This document shows, in pieces, positions 1 to 7,550 of a stretch of 64,000 bases of DNA. The stretch lies in NCBI GenBank assembly GCA_016191115.1, contig JACPPG010000027.1, positions 32,563 through 96,562 of the forward strand. The letters run 5' to 3'. Positions within the stretch are counted from its first letter, which is position 1. Each line of letters opens with the position of its first letter. Source of the stretch: Planctomycetia bacterium. Its GTDB lineage: Bacteria; Planctomycetota; Planctomycetia; Pirellulales; JACPPG01. The notes under the pieces are model-generated. The model did not search any database. It had not been told where the DNA came from and saw nothing but the letters and a program-made list of their open reading frames with translations. The translations under genes and the position numbers were made by a program.

Positions 1-459
1 CCCGCCCGGAATGCGCGACAGGTCCCAGGGGTTTCGCGTGGTCTGCAAGGCAGAGTTCTCGGTCGAGCCGCCCATGGCGAACTCGTCAAGATTCGTGCGG
101 CCGATAAGCACGGCGTCGGCCGCCTTGAGTTTCGCGATTACCGTCGCGTCGTATGGCGCGCGGAAATGTTCGAGGGTCCGCGACGCACACGTGACAAGCT
201 CGCCGCGACTGGCCAGGATGTCTTTCACGGCCACGGGAACGCCGCCAAGCCGGCCGACCGGCCTACCCGCCCGGCGACGCTCGTCGACGTCGCTGGCTTT
301 GGCGATTGCCCCCTCGGCATCGACGCGCAGAAACGCGCCCACGTCGCGGTCGTGCCGCCCGATCTGGTCGAGATAGGCCTGCGTCACCTCGACGGCGGTC
401 AAGCGACCCGCGGCCATTTCGTCGAGTAGCCGCCGGGCCGAAAGTTCCAGGACGCTCAT
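1..459 (-). CDS. gatA: Glutamyl/aspartyl-tRNA amidotransferase subunit A, N-terminal part
   Basis: Amidase subunit of GatCAB, which converts Glu-tRNA(Gln) or Asp-tRNA(Asn) to the amidated form in the cytoplasm. Reading down from an ATG at 459 gives 153 codons without a stop; the gene runs off the left edge of the window. The product starts MSVLELSARRLL. It contains PVAVKDI, whose Lys is the first residue of the amidase Lys-Ser-Ser triad, and GRTNLDEFAMGGSTENSA, a GatA hallmark. The last visible residues (SRIPGG) lead into the Ser-rich amidase signature, which is outside the window. It lies 27 bp downstream of gatC on the same strand, the usual gatCA order. The identification is secure; the C-terminal two thirds cannot be judged. 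Confidence 0.96.
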   Translation of the reverse strand, partial: MSVLELSARRLLDEMAAGRLTAVEVTQAYLDQIGRHDRDVGAFLRVDAEGAIAKASDVDERRRAGRPVGRLGGVPVAVKDILASRGELVTCASRTLEHFRAPYDATVIAKLKAADAVLIGRTNLDEFAMGGSTENSALQTTRNPWDLSRIPGG

Positions 460-486
460 GGCCAATCGATCGCCTTCGGGCGAAAG

Positions 487-777
487 TCAATCTCCCAGCA
501 CCGCCGGCACCAGGTAGAACTGACCGTCGGCCTTGGGCGCGCCGGCGAGCATCTCCGCCCGATCGAAGCTCGCGCGCACCTCGTCGGGCCGGAAGACGTT
601 GGTCTGCTCGACGGCGTGGGCCATCGGCTCGACCGCCGTTGTGTCGAGCTCGGCAAGCTGCTCGACGTAGCCCACGATAGCGTCGAGCTGGGCCGTCATC
701 GTGGCAAGCTCTTCAGGCGCGAGACGGAGCCGCGCCAGGAGCGAGACCTTTTCGACCTGTTCGCGAGTGAGCGGCAT
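487..777 (-). CDS. gatC: Glutamyl/aspartyl-tRNA amidotransferase subunit C
   Basis: Small subunit that stabilises GatA in the GatCAB complex. From the ATG at 777 it is 96 aa, the usual family size, and begins MPLTREQVEKVSLLARL. That is the typical GatC N-terminal helix, followed by an LDAIVGYVEQL segment, a VEPMAHAVE loop and a C-terminal region ending YLVPAVLGD. An upstream in-frame start at 816 would add 13 residues not typical of the family, so 777 is preferred. gatA follows after 27 bp, so the two are probably co-transcribed. The region just upstream carries an inverted repeat (783-912). Confidence 0.95.
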   Translation of the reverse strand: MPLTREQVEKVSLLARLRLAPEELATMTAQLDAIVGYVEQLAELDTTAVEPMAHAVEQTNVFRPDEVRASFDRAEMLAGAPKADGQFYLVPAVLGD

Positions 778-782
778 GCATG

Positions 783-913
783 TAGGGTGCTCTGTGAGCA
801 CCATCCGCGGAGTCAATTGGTGTCACCCAGGACACTGGAATGGCGCGGGCATGTACATGTAAATAGGACGTGATCGGCGCCTGCGAAGTTCGGGGCTCAC
901 AGCGCACCCTACG
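783..913. repeat. TAGGGTGC inverted repeat, copy 1
   Basis: The left arm TAGGGTGCTCTGTGAGCACC (783-802) is answered by GGGCTCACAGCGCACCCTACG (893-913) in opposite orientation. A related, better preserved pair lies at 40324-40402, and a single arm at about 34923-34945. It fills the spacer between rpmB and gatC. I see no protein in it; the role is unknown. Confidence 0.7.
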
Positions 914-916
914 ATC

Positions 917-1219
917 CTACTTTTTCGCAGCCTTGTCGGCCCCCTTGGTCTTGGGCACCGCATCGCTCGGCAGACGGAACGGCGCGGTTTTGACCTGCTT
1001 CGTGACCGCGCCCGAGCGGAGGCATTGCGTACACACCAGCATGCTCCGGTTCCGACCCTGGTAGGTCGCCCGCACCTGCTGCAGGTTGGGCTTGAACTGT
1101 CGCCGGCTGATGCCCGTGATCTTGGTGCCGACGCCGCCCAGGTACTTGGCCTTGCCGCGCGTCGTAACCGAATTGCCGACCCGGGGTCCCTTGCCGCAAA
1201 CTTCGCACACCCTTGCCAT
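917..1219 (-). CDS. rpmB: 50S ribosomal protein L28
   Basis: Large-subunit ribosomal protein L28. From the ATG at 1219 the product is 100 aa, beginning MARVCEVCGKGPRVGNSV and containing the KYLGGVGTKITGISRRQFKPN core and a RSMLVCTQCLRSG segment. It has two Cys pairs (CEVC and CTQC), so it is the zinc-ribbon (C+) paralogue type. A longer in-frame start at 1315 would add a 32-residue extension with no family counterpart and is rejected. The C-terminus is Lys-rich. It lies on the same strand as gatC/gatA with a repeat-filled spacer between them. Confidence 0.95.
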   Translation of the reverse strand: MARVCEVCGKGPRVGNSVTTRGKAKYLGGVGTKITGISRRQFKPNLQQVRATYQGRNRSMLVCTQCLRSGAVTKQVKTAPFRLPSDAVPKTKGADKAAKK

Positions 1220-1351
1220 CGCCGATGTCTCCCTTGCGCCCGCGTCGCCCCAAGAGCGAAATTGCCATGCCGATCGCCGGACGTGGCAGTATACTCGTCC
1301 GTGCCGAGGCTGCAAAGCCGCATGTAAATGGCGCGCTGGCGAACGACCGAC

Positions 1352-1438
1352 TGTAGGAGGCGTCTCCTGTCGCCGACGAATCAGGGCACGGTTCGGCCAA
1401 TGTGCCAGCTCGGTCGGCGATGGGAGTCGCCTCCTACA
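1352..1438. repeat. TGTAGGAGGCG inverted repeat
   Basis: The left arm starts TGTAGGAGGCGTCTCCTGTC (1352) and the right arm ends in its near complement at 1438. Arms are about 26 bp with a few mismatches around a 35-bp loop. It sits in the divergent spacer between rpmB (minus) and the FAD oxidoreductase (plus), so it could fold in either transcript. No coding content seen. Confidence 0.7.
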
Positions 1439-1470
1439 AGCTCTCGGTTCGAAAGCTTGGAATTGTTTTC

Positions 1471-2805
1471 ATGGCCGAACAATGGACAAACTGGTCTGGG
1501 TCTGTGACCTGCCGGCCGCGGGCGATTTGCTTCCCGAAGAGCGAGGATGAGATCGTCGCGCTCGTGCGGCAGGCCGCGGCGCACCGCCAGACTGTCCGCG
1601 TCGCCGGCACCGGCCATTCGTTCATGCCGCTGTGCGCCACCGACGGGCTGCTCCTGTCGCTCGACCAATGGCAGGGCGTCCAGTGGGCCGACCGAGCGAA
1701 GCTGCAAGCCTCGATCCGCGGCGGTACCAAAATCCGCGACATGGGCGAGCCCTTGGCCCAGCACGACATGGCGCTTGCCAATCAAGGCGACGTCGACGTG
1801 CAGGCGATCGCCGGCGCGGTCGCGACCGGCACGCACGGCACTGGGCCGACGCTGGGGAGCATCTCCACGCAATTGGCCGGCGTGCGGATCGTCACTGCCG
1901 CCGGCGAGGTGCTCGATTGCTCGCCGGAGACCGACGCCGAAGTCTTCCGCGCCGCGCAAGTCTCACTGGGGGCGCTCGGCGTGATCGCGACGGTGCGACT
2001 GAAGCTGCTGCCGCTTTACAAGCTGCACGAGCAGATTCGCGAGGAGCCGATCGACGCGTGCCTCGCCGAGCTCGACAGACGGATCGCCGCCAACCGGCAC
2101 TTCGAGTTCTTCTGGTACCCAGCCCGCGACGTTGCCAGCACGAAGACGCTGAATCCTGTGGACGGGGGGCGGGCATCCTGCTCGCCTTCGCAGCAGGCAA
2201 GAGGGGACAGGCCGCGGGACAGAGGTCTCAAGCCGGTCGTCACCTCTCACGCTGGGGAGTCCTCTCTGGCTGCAGGCACCGACCCGTCGGCCGAAGGCGG
2301 GCAGGATGCCCGCCCCCCAGAGGCGGACGCCGAGGGCCTGGCCAGCGCCACCGGCGAGCGGGTCGACCAAAGTTGGCGCATCTTCCCCACCGTCCGCGAG
2401 AACCGCTTCAACGAGATGGAATACTCCATACCGGCGGAAAACGGGCCAGAGTGTTTTCTCGAAATCCGACGCCTGATGCAGACCCGCCACACGGACGTGC
2501 AGTGGCCGATCGAATATCGCACCGTAGCGGCCGACGAGATTCTCATAAGTCCAGCGCATGGTAGGGCGACCGTTGCTATCTCGATCCATCAGGCCAACAC
2601 GCTGCCGCACGAGGCGTTCTTTGCCGACGCCGAGCGGATCTTTCGCCGCCACGCCGGCCGGCCGCATTGGGGCAAGATGCACAGCCTGACGGCGCGCGAG
2701 CTCGGCGACCTCTACCCGCGGTGGGACCGCTTCCAGGCCGTTCGCCAGCGTCTTGACCCGGACGGCCGATTCCTGAACGATCATCTGCGCCGGCTGTTCA
2801 CCTAA
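1471..2805 (+). CDS. FAD-linked oxidoreductase of the D-arabinono-1,4-lactone oxidase / L-gulonolactone oxidase family
   Basis: Flavoprotein expected to oxidise an aldonolactone or related polyol. The 444-aa product starts MAEQWTNWSGSVTCRPRAIC. It has the PCMH-type FAD-binding half: SEDEIVALVRQAA, VAGTGHSF, and the GAVATGTHGTGPTLGSIS loop typical of the family. The C-terminal ALO domain follows, with NEMEYSIPAE, WPIEYRT and HWGKMH segments and a terminal DPDGRFLNDHLRRLF. Residues about 232-286 do not fit the family: a Gly/Pro/Arg-rich stretch encoded by a palindromic DNA insertion (2164-2318) interrupts the segment after KTLNPVD without breaking the frame. Upstream in-frame starts (1402) would add an unrelated leader. 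Substrate unknown. Confidence 0.85.
   Translation: MAEQWTNWSGSVTCRPRAICFPKSEDEIVALVRQAAAHRQTVRVAGTGHSFMPLCATDGLLLSLDQWQGVQWADRAKLQASIRGGTKIRDMGEPLAQHDMALANQGDVDVQAIAGAVATGTHGTGPTLGSISTQLAGVRIVTAAGEVLDCSPETDAEVFRAAQVSLGALGVIATVRLKLLPLYKLHEQIREEPIDACLAELDRRIAANRHFEFFWYPARDVASTKTLNPVDGGRASCSPSQQARGDRPRDRGLKPVVTSHAGESSLAAGTDPSAEGGQDARPPEADAEGLASATGERVDQSWRIFPTVRENRFNEMEYSIPAENGPECFLEIRRLMQTRHTDVQWPIEYRTVAADEILISPAHGRATVAISIHQANTLPHEAFFADAERIFRRHAGRPHWGKMHSLTARELGDLYPRWDRFQAVRQRLDPDGRFLNDHLRRLFT
2164..2318. repeat. Palindromic element inserted in frame inside the FAD oxidoreductase gene
   Basis: The arms GGGGGGCGGGCATCCTGC (2164-2181) and GCAGGATGCCCGCCCCCC (2301-2318) are exact complements. They extend to 27 bp with one mismatch (2164-2190 and 2292-2318). 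The roughly 100 bp between them has no stop in the host frame. From 2164 to the resumption of family-like sequence after 2328 is 165 bp, exactly 55 codons. I found no second copy in the window. Confidence 0.85.
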
Positions 2806-2981
2806 GGTGCCCGGTGGAGGTGCCCGGTGGGCACCGACTCGTTCGTGTGATTCATGCGGGCAGTCTGCCGGAAACAGCCATCGCGGAGGGTTTGGCGATT
2901 TTTGCGGCATCCCCCGCACGGATCGGCTATCTTGATTTTCGGGCCGTTTGCTGACCTTCCGAGGAACGATCCGGGAGACTC

Positions 2982-4541
2982 GTGGCGATGAATCTGGCGG
3001 TGCTTGCGGAACAATCGGCCGAGCGGCTCGGCGAACACCTGGCGCTTGAGATCGACGGCCACCGGTTCACCAACTGGCAAATCCTCGATCGCGGGAAGCG
3101 GCTGCACGCCGCCTTCTCGGAACTCGGTATGAAGCGCGGCAGCCGGGCGGTGGTCCTCATGATGAACCACCCGCTGCAATACCCGATCATGCAGGGCATC
3201 TTTCGCACCGGCGGCACGGCCGTTCCGGTGATGCCGCAAGCTGCCGCGGCCGAGCTCCGCTACATTTTGGCCGACACCGAGGCGGCGTTCGTCATCGCCG
3301 ATCTCGACCGCGTGCCCACGGTGCGCGAGGCGGCGGCGGGCCTCACGCACGTGCGGGGGATTCTCGCTCCGGGGGCCGAGGACGATCCGCAAGCGGCGCC
3401 CGCGGAGATGCGGCTCGAATCGCTCTTGGACTACGCGCCGCGGACCGAGCTGCCGGCAATCGGCGAAGAAGACGTGGCCGTGATGCTCTATTCCTCCGGC
3501 ACGACCGGCCGGCCCAAGGGCGTGCTCTTGACGCACGGCAACCTGCTGGCCGGCGCCGAAGCGGTGTCCGAGGCCTCGATGCTCGACTCGTGGCAGGGGC
3601 CGCGCGTGACGCTTTCGGCCATGCCCATCGCCCACATCTTTGGCGTGGCGATCATGAACGACCTGTTGATGACACCCAAGCATCTGGCCGACAAGACGCA
3701 CCTGGTGCAGATGAAATGGTTCGAGCCCGAGCGGTTCATGGCCCTCGTCCAGGAGCACCGCTGCTCGACCACGGCCGCCGTGCCCACGATCCTGGCGGTG
3801 CTTTTGCATCATCCGAAAGCGGCCACGTTCGACCTGACGTCGCTATCGGAGATCATCTGCGGCGGGGCGCCGCTGCCGGTCGAGCTCGCCCAGGCCTTCA
3901 TGCGACGCTACCCGGCACGCATCCGCGAGGTCTACGGATTGACCGAGTGCACGGGCATGGGCTCGGCCAACCGGCGGACCGACCCGTTCCGGCCGGGCTC
4001 GGCGGGGCGGGCTTATTGCAATACCGAACTGGCGATCTTCGACGAGCACGATGCTCCGCTCGGCCCGCACCAGCGCGGCGAGATCTGCCTGCGCGGCCGC
4101 ACCGTAATGAAGGGCTACCACAACCGGCCCGACGAAACCGCGCAGACGATCCGCGACGGCTGGCTGCACACCGGCGACGTCGGCTATCTGGACGAGGACG
4201 GCTACCTGTACGTCGTCGACCGCATGAAGGACATGATCATCCGCGGCGGCGAGAACATCTATCCCGCCGAGCTAGAGGCGGTGCTGCACGAGCATCCGGC
4301 CGTGGCCGAGGCGGCCGTGGTGGGCGTGCCGGACGAGGTCTACGGCGAAAACGTCGTGGCGTTCGTGGTCGCCAAGCCCGGCGCGCAGGTGGCCGAGGCG
4401 GAGATCATCGAGCACGTGTGTACCCTGGTGGCGCGGTTCAAGGCCCCCAGCCGCGTCCACTTCGTGCAGGCCATCCCCAAAAGCAACATCGGCAAGATCC
4501 TCCGCCGCGTGCTCCGCGAGAAGGCGGCGCCGCCCGCCTGA
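2982..4541 (+). CDS. Long-chain acyl-CoA ligase (AMP-forming), AMP-binding family
   Basis: Activates a carboxylic acid, probably a fatty acid, to its acyl-CoA through an acyl-adenylate. The 519-aa protein shows the P-loop-like YSSGTTGRPKGV (residues ~169-180), YGLTECTG, the GWLHTGDVGYLDEDGYLYVVDR motif and the hinge RMKDMIIRGGENIYPAELE. It ends with the catalytic Lys in PKSNIGKILRR. This is the full, uninterrupted domain order. The start can be the GTG at 2982 or the ATG at 2988 two codons later. An enoyl-CoA hydratase follows on the same strand after a 167-bp repeat-containing spacer, which suggests fatty-acid catabolism. Chain-length specificity cannot be read from the sequence. Confidence 0.92.
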   Translation: MAMNLAVLAEQSAERLGEHLALEIDGHRFTNWQILDRGKRLHAAFSELGMKRGSRAVVLMMNHPLQYPIMQGIFRTGGTAVPVMPQAAAAELRYILADTEAAFVIADLDRVPTVREAAAGLTHVRGILAPGAEDDPQAAPAEMRLESLLDYAPRTELPAIGEEDVAVMLYSSGTTGRPKGVLLTHGNLLAGAEAVSEASMLDSWQGPRVTLSAMPIAHIFGVAIMNDLLMTPKHLADKTHLVQMKWFEPERFMALVQEHRCSTTAAVPTILAVLLHHPKAATFDLTSLSEIICGGAPLPVELAQAFMRRYPARIREVYGLTECTGMGSANRRTDPFRPGSAGRAYCNTELAIFDEHDAPLGPHQRGEICLRGRTVMKGYHNRPDETAQTIRDGWLHTGDVGYLDEDGYLYVVDRMKDMIIRGGENIYPAELEAVLHEHPAVAEAAVVGVPDEVYGENVVAFVVAKPGAQVAEAEIIEHVCTLVARFKAPSRVHFVQAIPKSNIGKILRRVLREKAAPPA

Positions 4542-4549
4542 GCGAAAAC

Positions 4550-4677
4550 TGATCCGCGGATTTCGCAGATGACGCAGATTTGAAGAACAGAAATGAAGAG
4601 AGGCAAGGCGCCGCAGGCAGCGCTGCGCCGATCCATAACCACCGCTCCTTTAGGAAATCTGTGTAATCCGCGGATCA
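4550..4677. repeat. CGCAGATT inverted repeat, copy 1
   Basis: It starts TGATCCGCGGATTTCGCAGA (4550) and ends in AATCTGTGTAATCCGCGGAT at about 4675, in opposite orientation. The middle is purine-rich. The same architecture recurs at 27421-27530 and 37105-37246. It lies between the acyl-CoA ligase and the enoyl-CoA hydratase genes. Confidence 0.8.
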
Positions 4678-4708
4678 CTCCCGCTGACTGACGACTTCGG
4701 AGACCCTC

Positions 4709-5506
4709 GTGAGCGATTTTGAAACGATCAAGCTCGAAGTCGATCCTCGGGGCGTCGCGCTGCTCGCGCTTAATCGGCCCGAGGCGCGCAACGCCATGTC
4801 GCAGCGGATGATCGAGGAGCTGCGCGCGGCCGGCCGTCGACTGGCCGCCGACGCACAGGTGCGCGCGGTCGTGCTCACCGGCGCGGGGGACCACTTTTGC
4901 GCGGGCGGCGACCTGAAAGGCATGCAGCAGCAGGCGGCCCGGTCGCGCCAGGAACGCATCGCCGACGCCACCGTCCTGGCCGAGACGCTGGCCGAGCTCA
5001 ATACCCTGCCAAGGCCGGTCATCGGGCGCATCAACGGCTCGGCCTTTGGCGGGGGGCTCGGATTGATCTCGATCTGCGACATCGCCATCGGCGTCACAAC
5101 CGCGCGGTTCTCGATGACCGAGGTCCGACTGGGCCTGGTGCCGGCCACGATCTCGCCGTACGTCGTGGCGCGGCTGGGCGTCCGCAACGCGCGGCGGGTG
5201 ATGCTCAACGCCACGGAAATGGAAGCCGCGACGGCCGTGGAATTGGGCCTGCTCGACGAAGTAGTCGAGCCCGAGGCGCTCGACGCGGCCGTGGAGCGCG
5301 AGATCGCCGCCTGTCTTCGCTGCGCGGCGGGCGCCGTGGCCGATTGCAAGCGGCTGATCGACTTCGTCAGCACGCACGACGCCGCGGCCAACATCCCCTA
5401 CACGGCAAACCAACTGGCCGACCGCTGGGAGACCGACGAGCTGCGCCAAGGCATCGAGGCCTTCCTGGCCAAACGCAAGCCGTCCTGGAACGCCGACCGG
5501 CCGTAA
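4709..5506 (+). CDS. Enoyl-CoA hydratase/isomerase family protein
   Basis: Crotonase-fold enzyme of 265 aa, expected to hydrate an enoyl-CoA or act on a related acyl-CoA. It carries ALNRPEARNAMS, the oxyanion-hole segment HFCAGGDLKGM and the second one INGSAFGGGLGLISICDI, then FSMTEVRLGLVPATISPYV with the Glu seen in many crotonases. The start is GTG at 4709 (VSDFETIKLEVD). The preceding acyl-CoA ligase suggests a fatty-acid or short branched-chain catabolic role. A methylglutaconyl-CoA hydratase-like role is also possible, because the ligase and this subfamily often accompany leucine catabolism; no other leucine genes are present. Confidence 0.9.
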   Translation: MSDFETIKLEVDPRGVALLALNRPEARNAMSQRMIEELRAAGRRLAADAQVRAVVLTGAGDHFCAGGDLKGMQQQAARSRQERIADATVLAETLAELNTLPRPVIGRINGSAFGGGLGLISICDIAIGVTTARFSMTEVRLGLVPATISPYVVARLGVRNARRVMLNATEMEAATAVELGLLDEVVEPEALDAAVEREIAACLRCAAGAVADCKRLIDFVSTHDAAANIPYTANQLADRWETDELRQGIEAFLAKRKPSWNADRP

Positions 5507-5581
5507 CGTCGCCGGCCAACGGACGGCTGCCCGCGTGCCACTGCTTCGGCAAGGCATTGCGACTTGTCAAGGACGACGGCA

Positions 5582-5602
5582 CGGCGGGAGCCTCGCCCTC
5601 CC
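5582..5602. repeat. GGCTCGGCGGGAGCCTCGCCCTCCC family, single arm
   Basis: A single arm (GGCGGGAGCCTCGCCCTCCC) of the family seen complete at 15868-15939. Its last base is the first base of the complement of the TAG stop of the DUF1801 gene, so the gene ends exactly at the repeat. Confidence 0.65.
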
Positions 5603-6144
5603 TAGGCGCGTCGCGATTTAGCCGGCTTGGCGCCCTTCGTCGACTTGGCCGGCTTGCGGGTTGCGCGTTTTGACTTGCTCGATCGATTGCCGACCGACTT
5701 GAGCGCCATTTCGCAATGCGCGATGTACTTCTTGGCCGGGACGCGGGCGATCGCTTCGCCGATGACGTCGAGGGCCACGTCCTCAAGCTTCTTAAAGCGG
5801 ACGCAGCTTTTCCCCATGTCGGGCTTCTTGCCGGCTTTCGCCCACGCCTTCTCGAACCACTTCAAGTGGGCCTTCGAGCCGTACAGCGACATGAGGTACA
5901 GCGACATATGGTTCTTCTGCGATGCCAGGCAAGCGAACGGCAGCGGCTGCCGGGGATCGCAATGGTACCCGGCCGGGTAGACGCGATGCGGCACGTAGTA
6001 CCCGATCATGCCGTACTGCATCCCCTCCTCGTAGTCCTTGTCGAGGTTCTTGAGGATCACCGCGCGGACGGCCGCGATGGCCCGGCGCCGGTCCTCGGGC
6101 AACTCCGCCAGGTACTCGCGAACGGTGGTGGCTTTGCTTTGCAC
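5602..6144 (-). CDS. DUF1801 (YdhG-like) domain protein
   Basis: Cytoplasmic protein of unknown biochemical role. The 180-aa product has the DUF1801 order: TVREYLAELPEDRRRAIAAVRAVI helix, DYEEGMQYGMIGYYVP, a FACLASQKNHMSLYL strand, and KAWAKAGKKPDMGKSCVRFKKL before the terminal helix. The last 35 residues are a Lys/Ser/Arg/Ala-rich tail (RSSKSKRATRKPAKSTKGAK), which could bind nucleic acid. I chose the GTG at 6144 because a GAGGG sits 6-8 bases upstream and the domain starts right after. An in-frame TTG at 6189 is the alternative. The TAG stop abuts a repeat arm. Confidence 0.85.
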   Translation of the reverse strand: MQSKATTVREYLAELPEDRRRAIAAVRAVILKNLDKDYEEGMQYGMIGYYVPHRVYPAGYHCDPRQPLPFACLASQKNHMSLYLMSLYGSKAHLKWFEKAWAKAGKKPDMGKSCVRFKKLEDVALDVIGEAIARVPAKKYIAHCEMALKSVGNRSSKSKRATRKPAKSTKGAKPAKSRRA

Positions 6145-6258
6145 GGGTGGGCCCTCATTGATTGATGCGGATGGAGCATCTCGCAACAAACATAACGTCC
6201 GCCAGTCGGAAGGGCACGCGCCGGAACCGGGGACTAGCGCCTACTCCGGCCCGCCCAA

Positions 6259-6417
6259 CAGGGCCATTCTGTTTTTCAAAATGGCGAGGCGGGTAAATGG
6301 GACTGGCTCCGAGCATAAACAGCGCAAGCCCCTTCAGACCAACGCTTCGTCTCGGTGCCTGTCCCCCTTTCCCGCCGGTGCGCCGCCGGCAAGCTTGAAT
6401 CTGTGAATGGCCCCCTG
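6259..6417 (+). mobile_element. MITE family A, copy 1
   Basis: Non-coding element with CAGGGCCATTC at the left end and GAATGGCC...CTG at the right end. It matches the copies at 9335, 13021, 51102 and 53816. This one is 159 bp because of two extra C near its right end. The flanks are CCCGCCCAA on the left and CCCGCCCCAA on the right, an imperfect direct repeat consistent with a decayed ~10-bp target duplication. It lies upstream of the DoxX-like gene. No transposase is encoded. Confidence 0.85.
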
Positions 6418-6545
6418 CCCGCCCCAAGCCGGGTGTTGTCCCCGTTTAGTGGCTCGATTAGACTGCAAGTCTTACAATAAGGCCTGAGGGTGGCCGGCCC
6501 GGCCGTCCTAGGCTCCTGCCTTGGAATTCCACGGGCGATCGGCAA

Positions 6546-7550
6546 GTGCGGATCCCTGTCCGGACTAGCAGCCGGTCCCCGAACCCTGCTTCACCGCGAC
6601 AAGCGCGCGGGAGGTGTCCCCTGGCGCGGCGTGCTTTCCAGATCGGGCTATTAGGCGTGATCGCGCTCGTGCTGTTGCGCGTCACGATCGGATGGCACTT
6701 CCTCTACCAGGGCATCTGGAAGCTGCAGACGCCCGCGTTCAGCTCGGCTGGCTTTTTGAGCCAGGCAAAGGGGCCGCTGGCCGAGCACTTCTACGAGATG
6801 GTGCCGGACATCGACGGCCGCGAGCACCTCGACCTGGACGCCAACCGGCAGGCGATGAAGAAATACGCCGACGGGTTCGCCAAGGCGAATCGCTTGAAGG
6901 ACGCTGAGCTGGCCGAGGTCGAGGTCATCCTGGAAGCCAACCAGGACAAGCTGGCAGAGTTCCTCCTGGAAGACCCCGCAGCCAAGAAACCGGTCCTCAA
7001 GCAGGAATTTCAGGACCATCTGCACAAGCTGGATCGTCTGGCCGAGCACAAGAAAGCGCCCACCCACGCCATTCCCTACGAACAAAAGCGTGCCTGGGAC
7101 GAGCAAATGCAACTGCGTGCCCAGGCGGCTGGCTGGTCCAAGCAGATCGACGCGATCTGGCAAGAGTTCAAGGGCGAGCTTGCCGACGTGGCGAAGGACG
7201 CCAAGGACGTCGCCCGCGACGAGCCGCGGCTCGACCAGCTCGACACCTTTGTGACGTGCACCAATATCGCCATCGGCGTTTGCCTGATCGCCGGCTTGTT
7301 CACGCGATTCGCCTCGCTGGCCGGGGCGCTGTTCCTATTGCAGATCGTGGCCGCCCAGCCCGATTGGCCGGGGCTCTATCCGCATCCGCACCCGTCGGCC
7401 GGGCGGTCGCTGGTGGTGAACAAGGAGTTCGTGGAAATGATGGCGCTCGTGGCCCTGGCGTTTCTGCCGGTGGGCCGGTGGGGCGGCCTGGACTATTTCG
7501 TACACAACCTCGTCGTGCGTCCGCTGCTGGGGCGAAAGGGAACCGTATGA
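6546..7550 (+). CDS. DoxX-like integral membrane protein with a large soluble insertion
   Basis: 334-aa membrane protein. TM1 lies at residues ~33-58 (GLLGVIALVLLRVTIGWHFL, then YQGIWK, typical of DoxX). Further hydrophobic segments lie at ~240-270 (AIGVCLIAGLFTRFASLAGA and the following stretch) and ~298-320. Between TM1 and TM2 lie about 175 charged, mostly helical residues that ordinary ~140-aa DoxX proteins lack. The gene overlaps the next one by ATGA, so the pair is translationally coupled. The start is uncertain: GTG 6546 opens the frame, but the best Shine-Dalgarno (GGGAGG, 6609-6614) precedes a CTG at 6621. DoxX relatives are linked to redox or quinone chemistry; the role here is unknown. 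Confidence 0.75.
   Translation: MRIPVRTSSRSPNPASPRQARGRCPLARRAFQIGLLGVIALVLLRVTIGWHFLYQGIWKLQTPAFSSAGFLSQAKGPLAEHFYEMVPDIDGREHLDLDANRQAMKKYADGFAKANRLKDAELAEVEVILEANQDKLAEFLLEDPAAKKPVLKQEFQDHLHKLDRLAEHKKAPTHAIPYEQKRAWDEQMQLRAQAAGWSKQIDAIWQEFKGELADVAKDAKDVARDEPRLDQLDTFVTCTNIAIGVCLIAGLFTRFASLAGALFLLQIVAAQPDWPGLYPHPHPSAGRSLVVNKEFVEMMALVALAFLPVGRWGGLDYFVHNLVVRPLLGRKGTV

Noticed and set aside
2802..3812. 336-codon minus-strand frame opposite the acyl-CoA ligase
   Set aside because: Entirely within the strongly supported plus-strand ligase and without family motifs.
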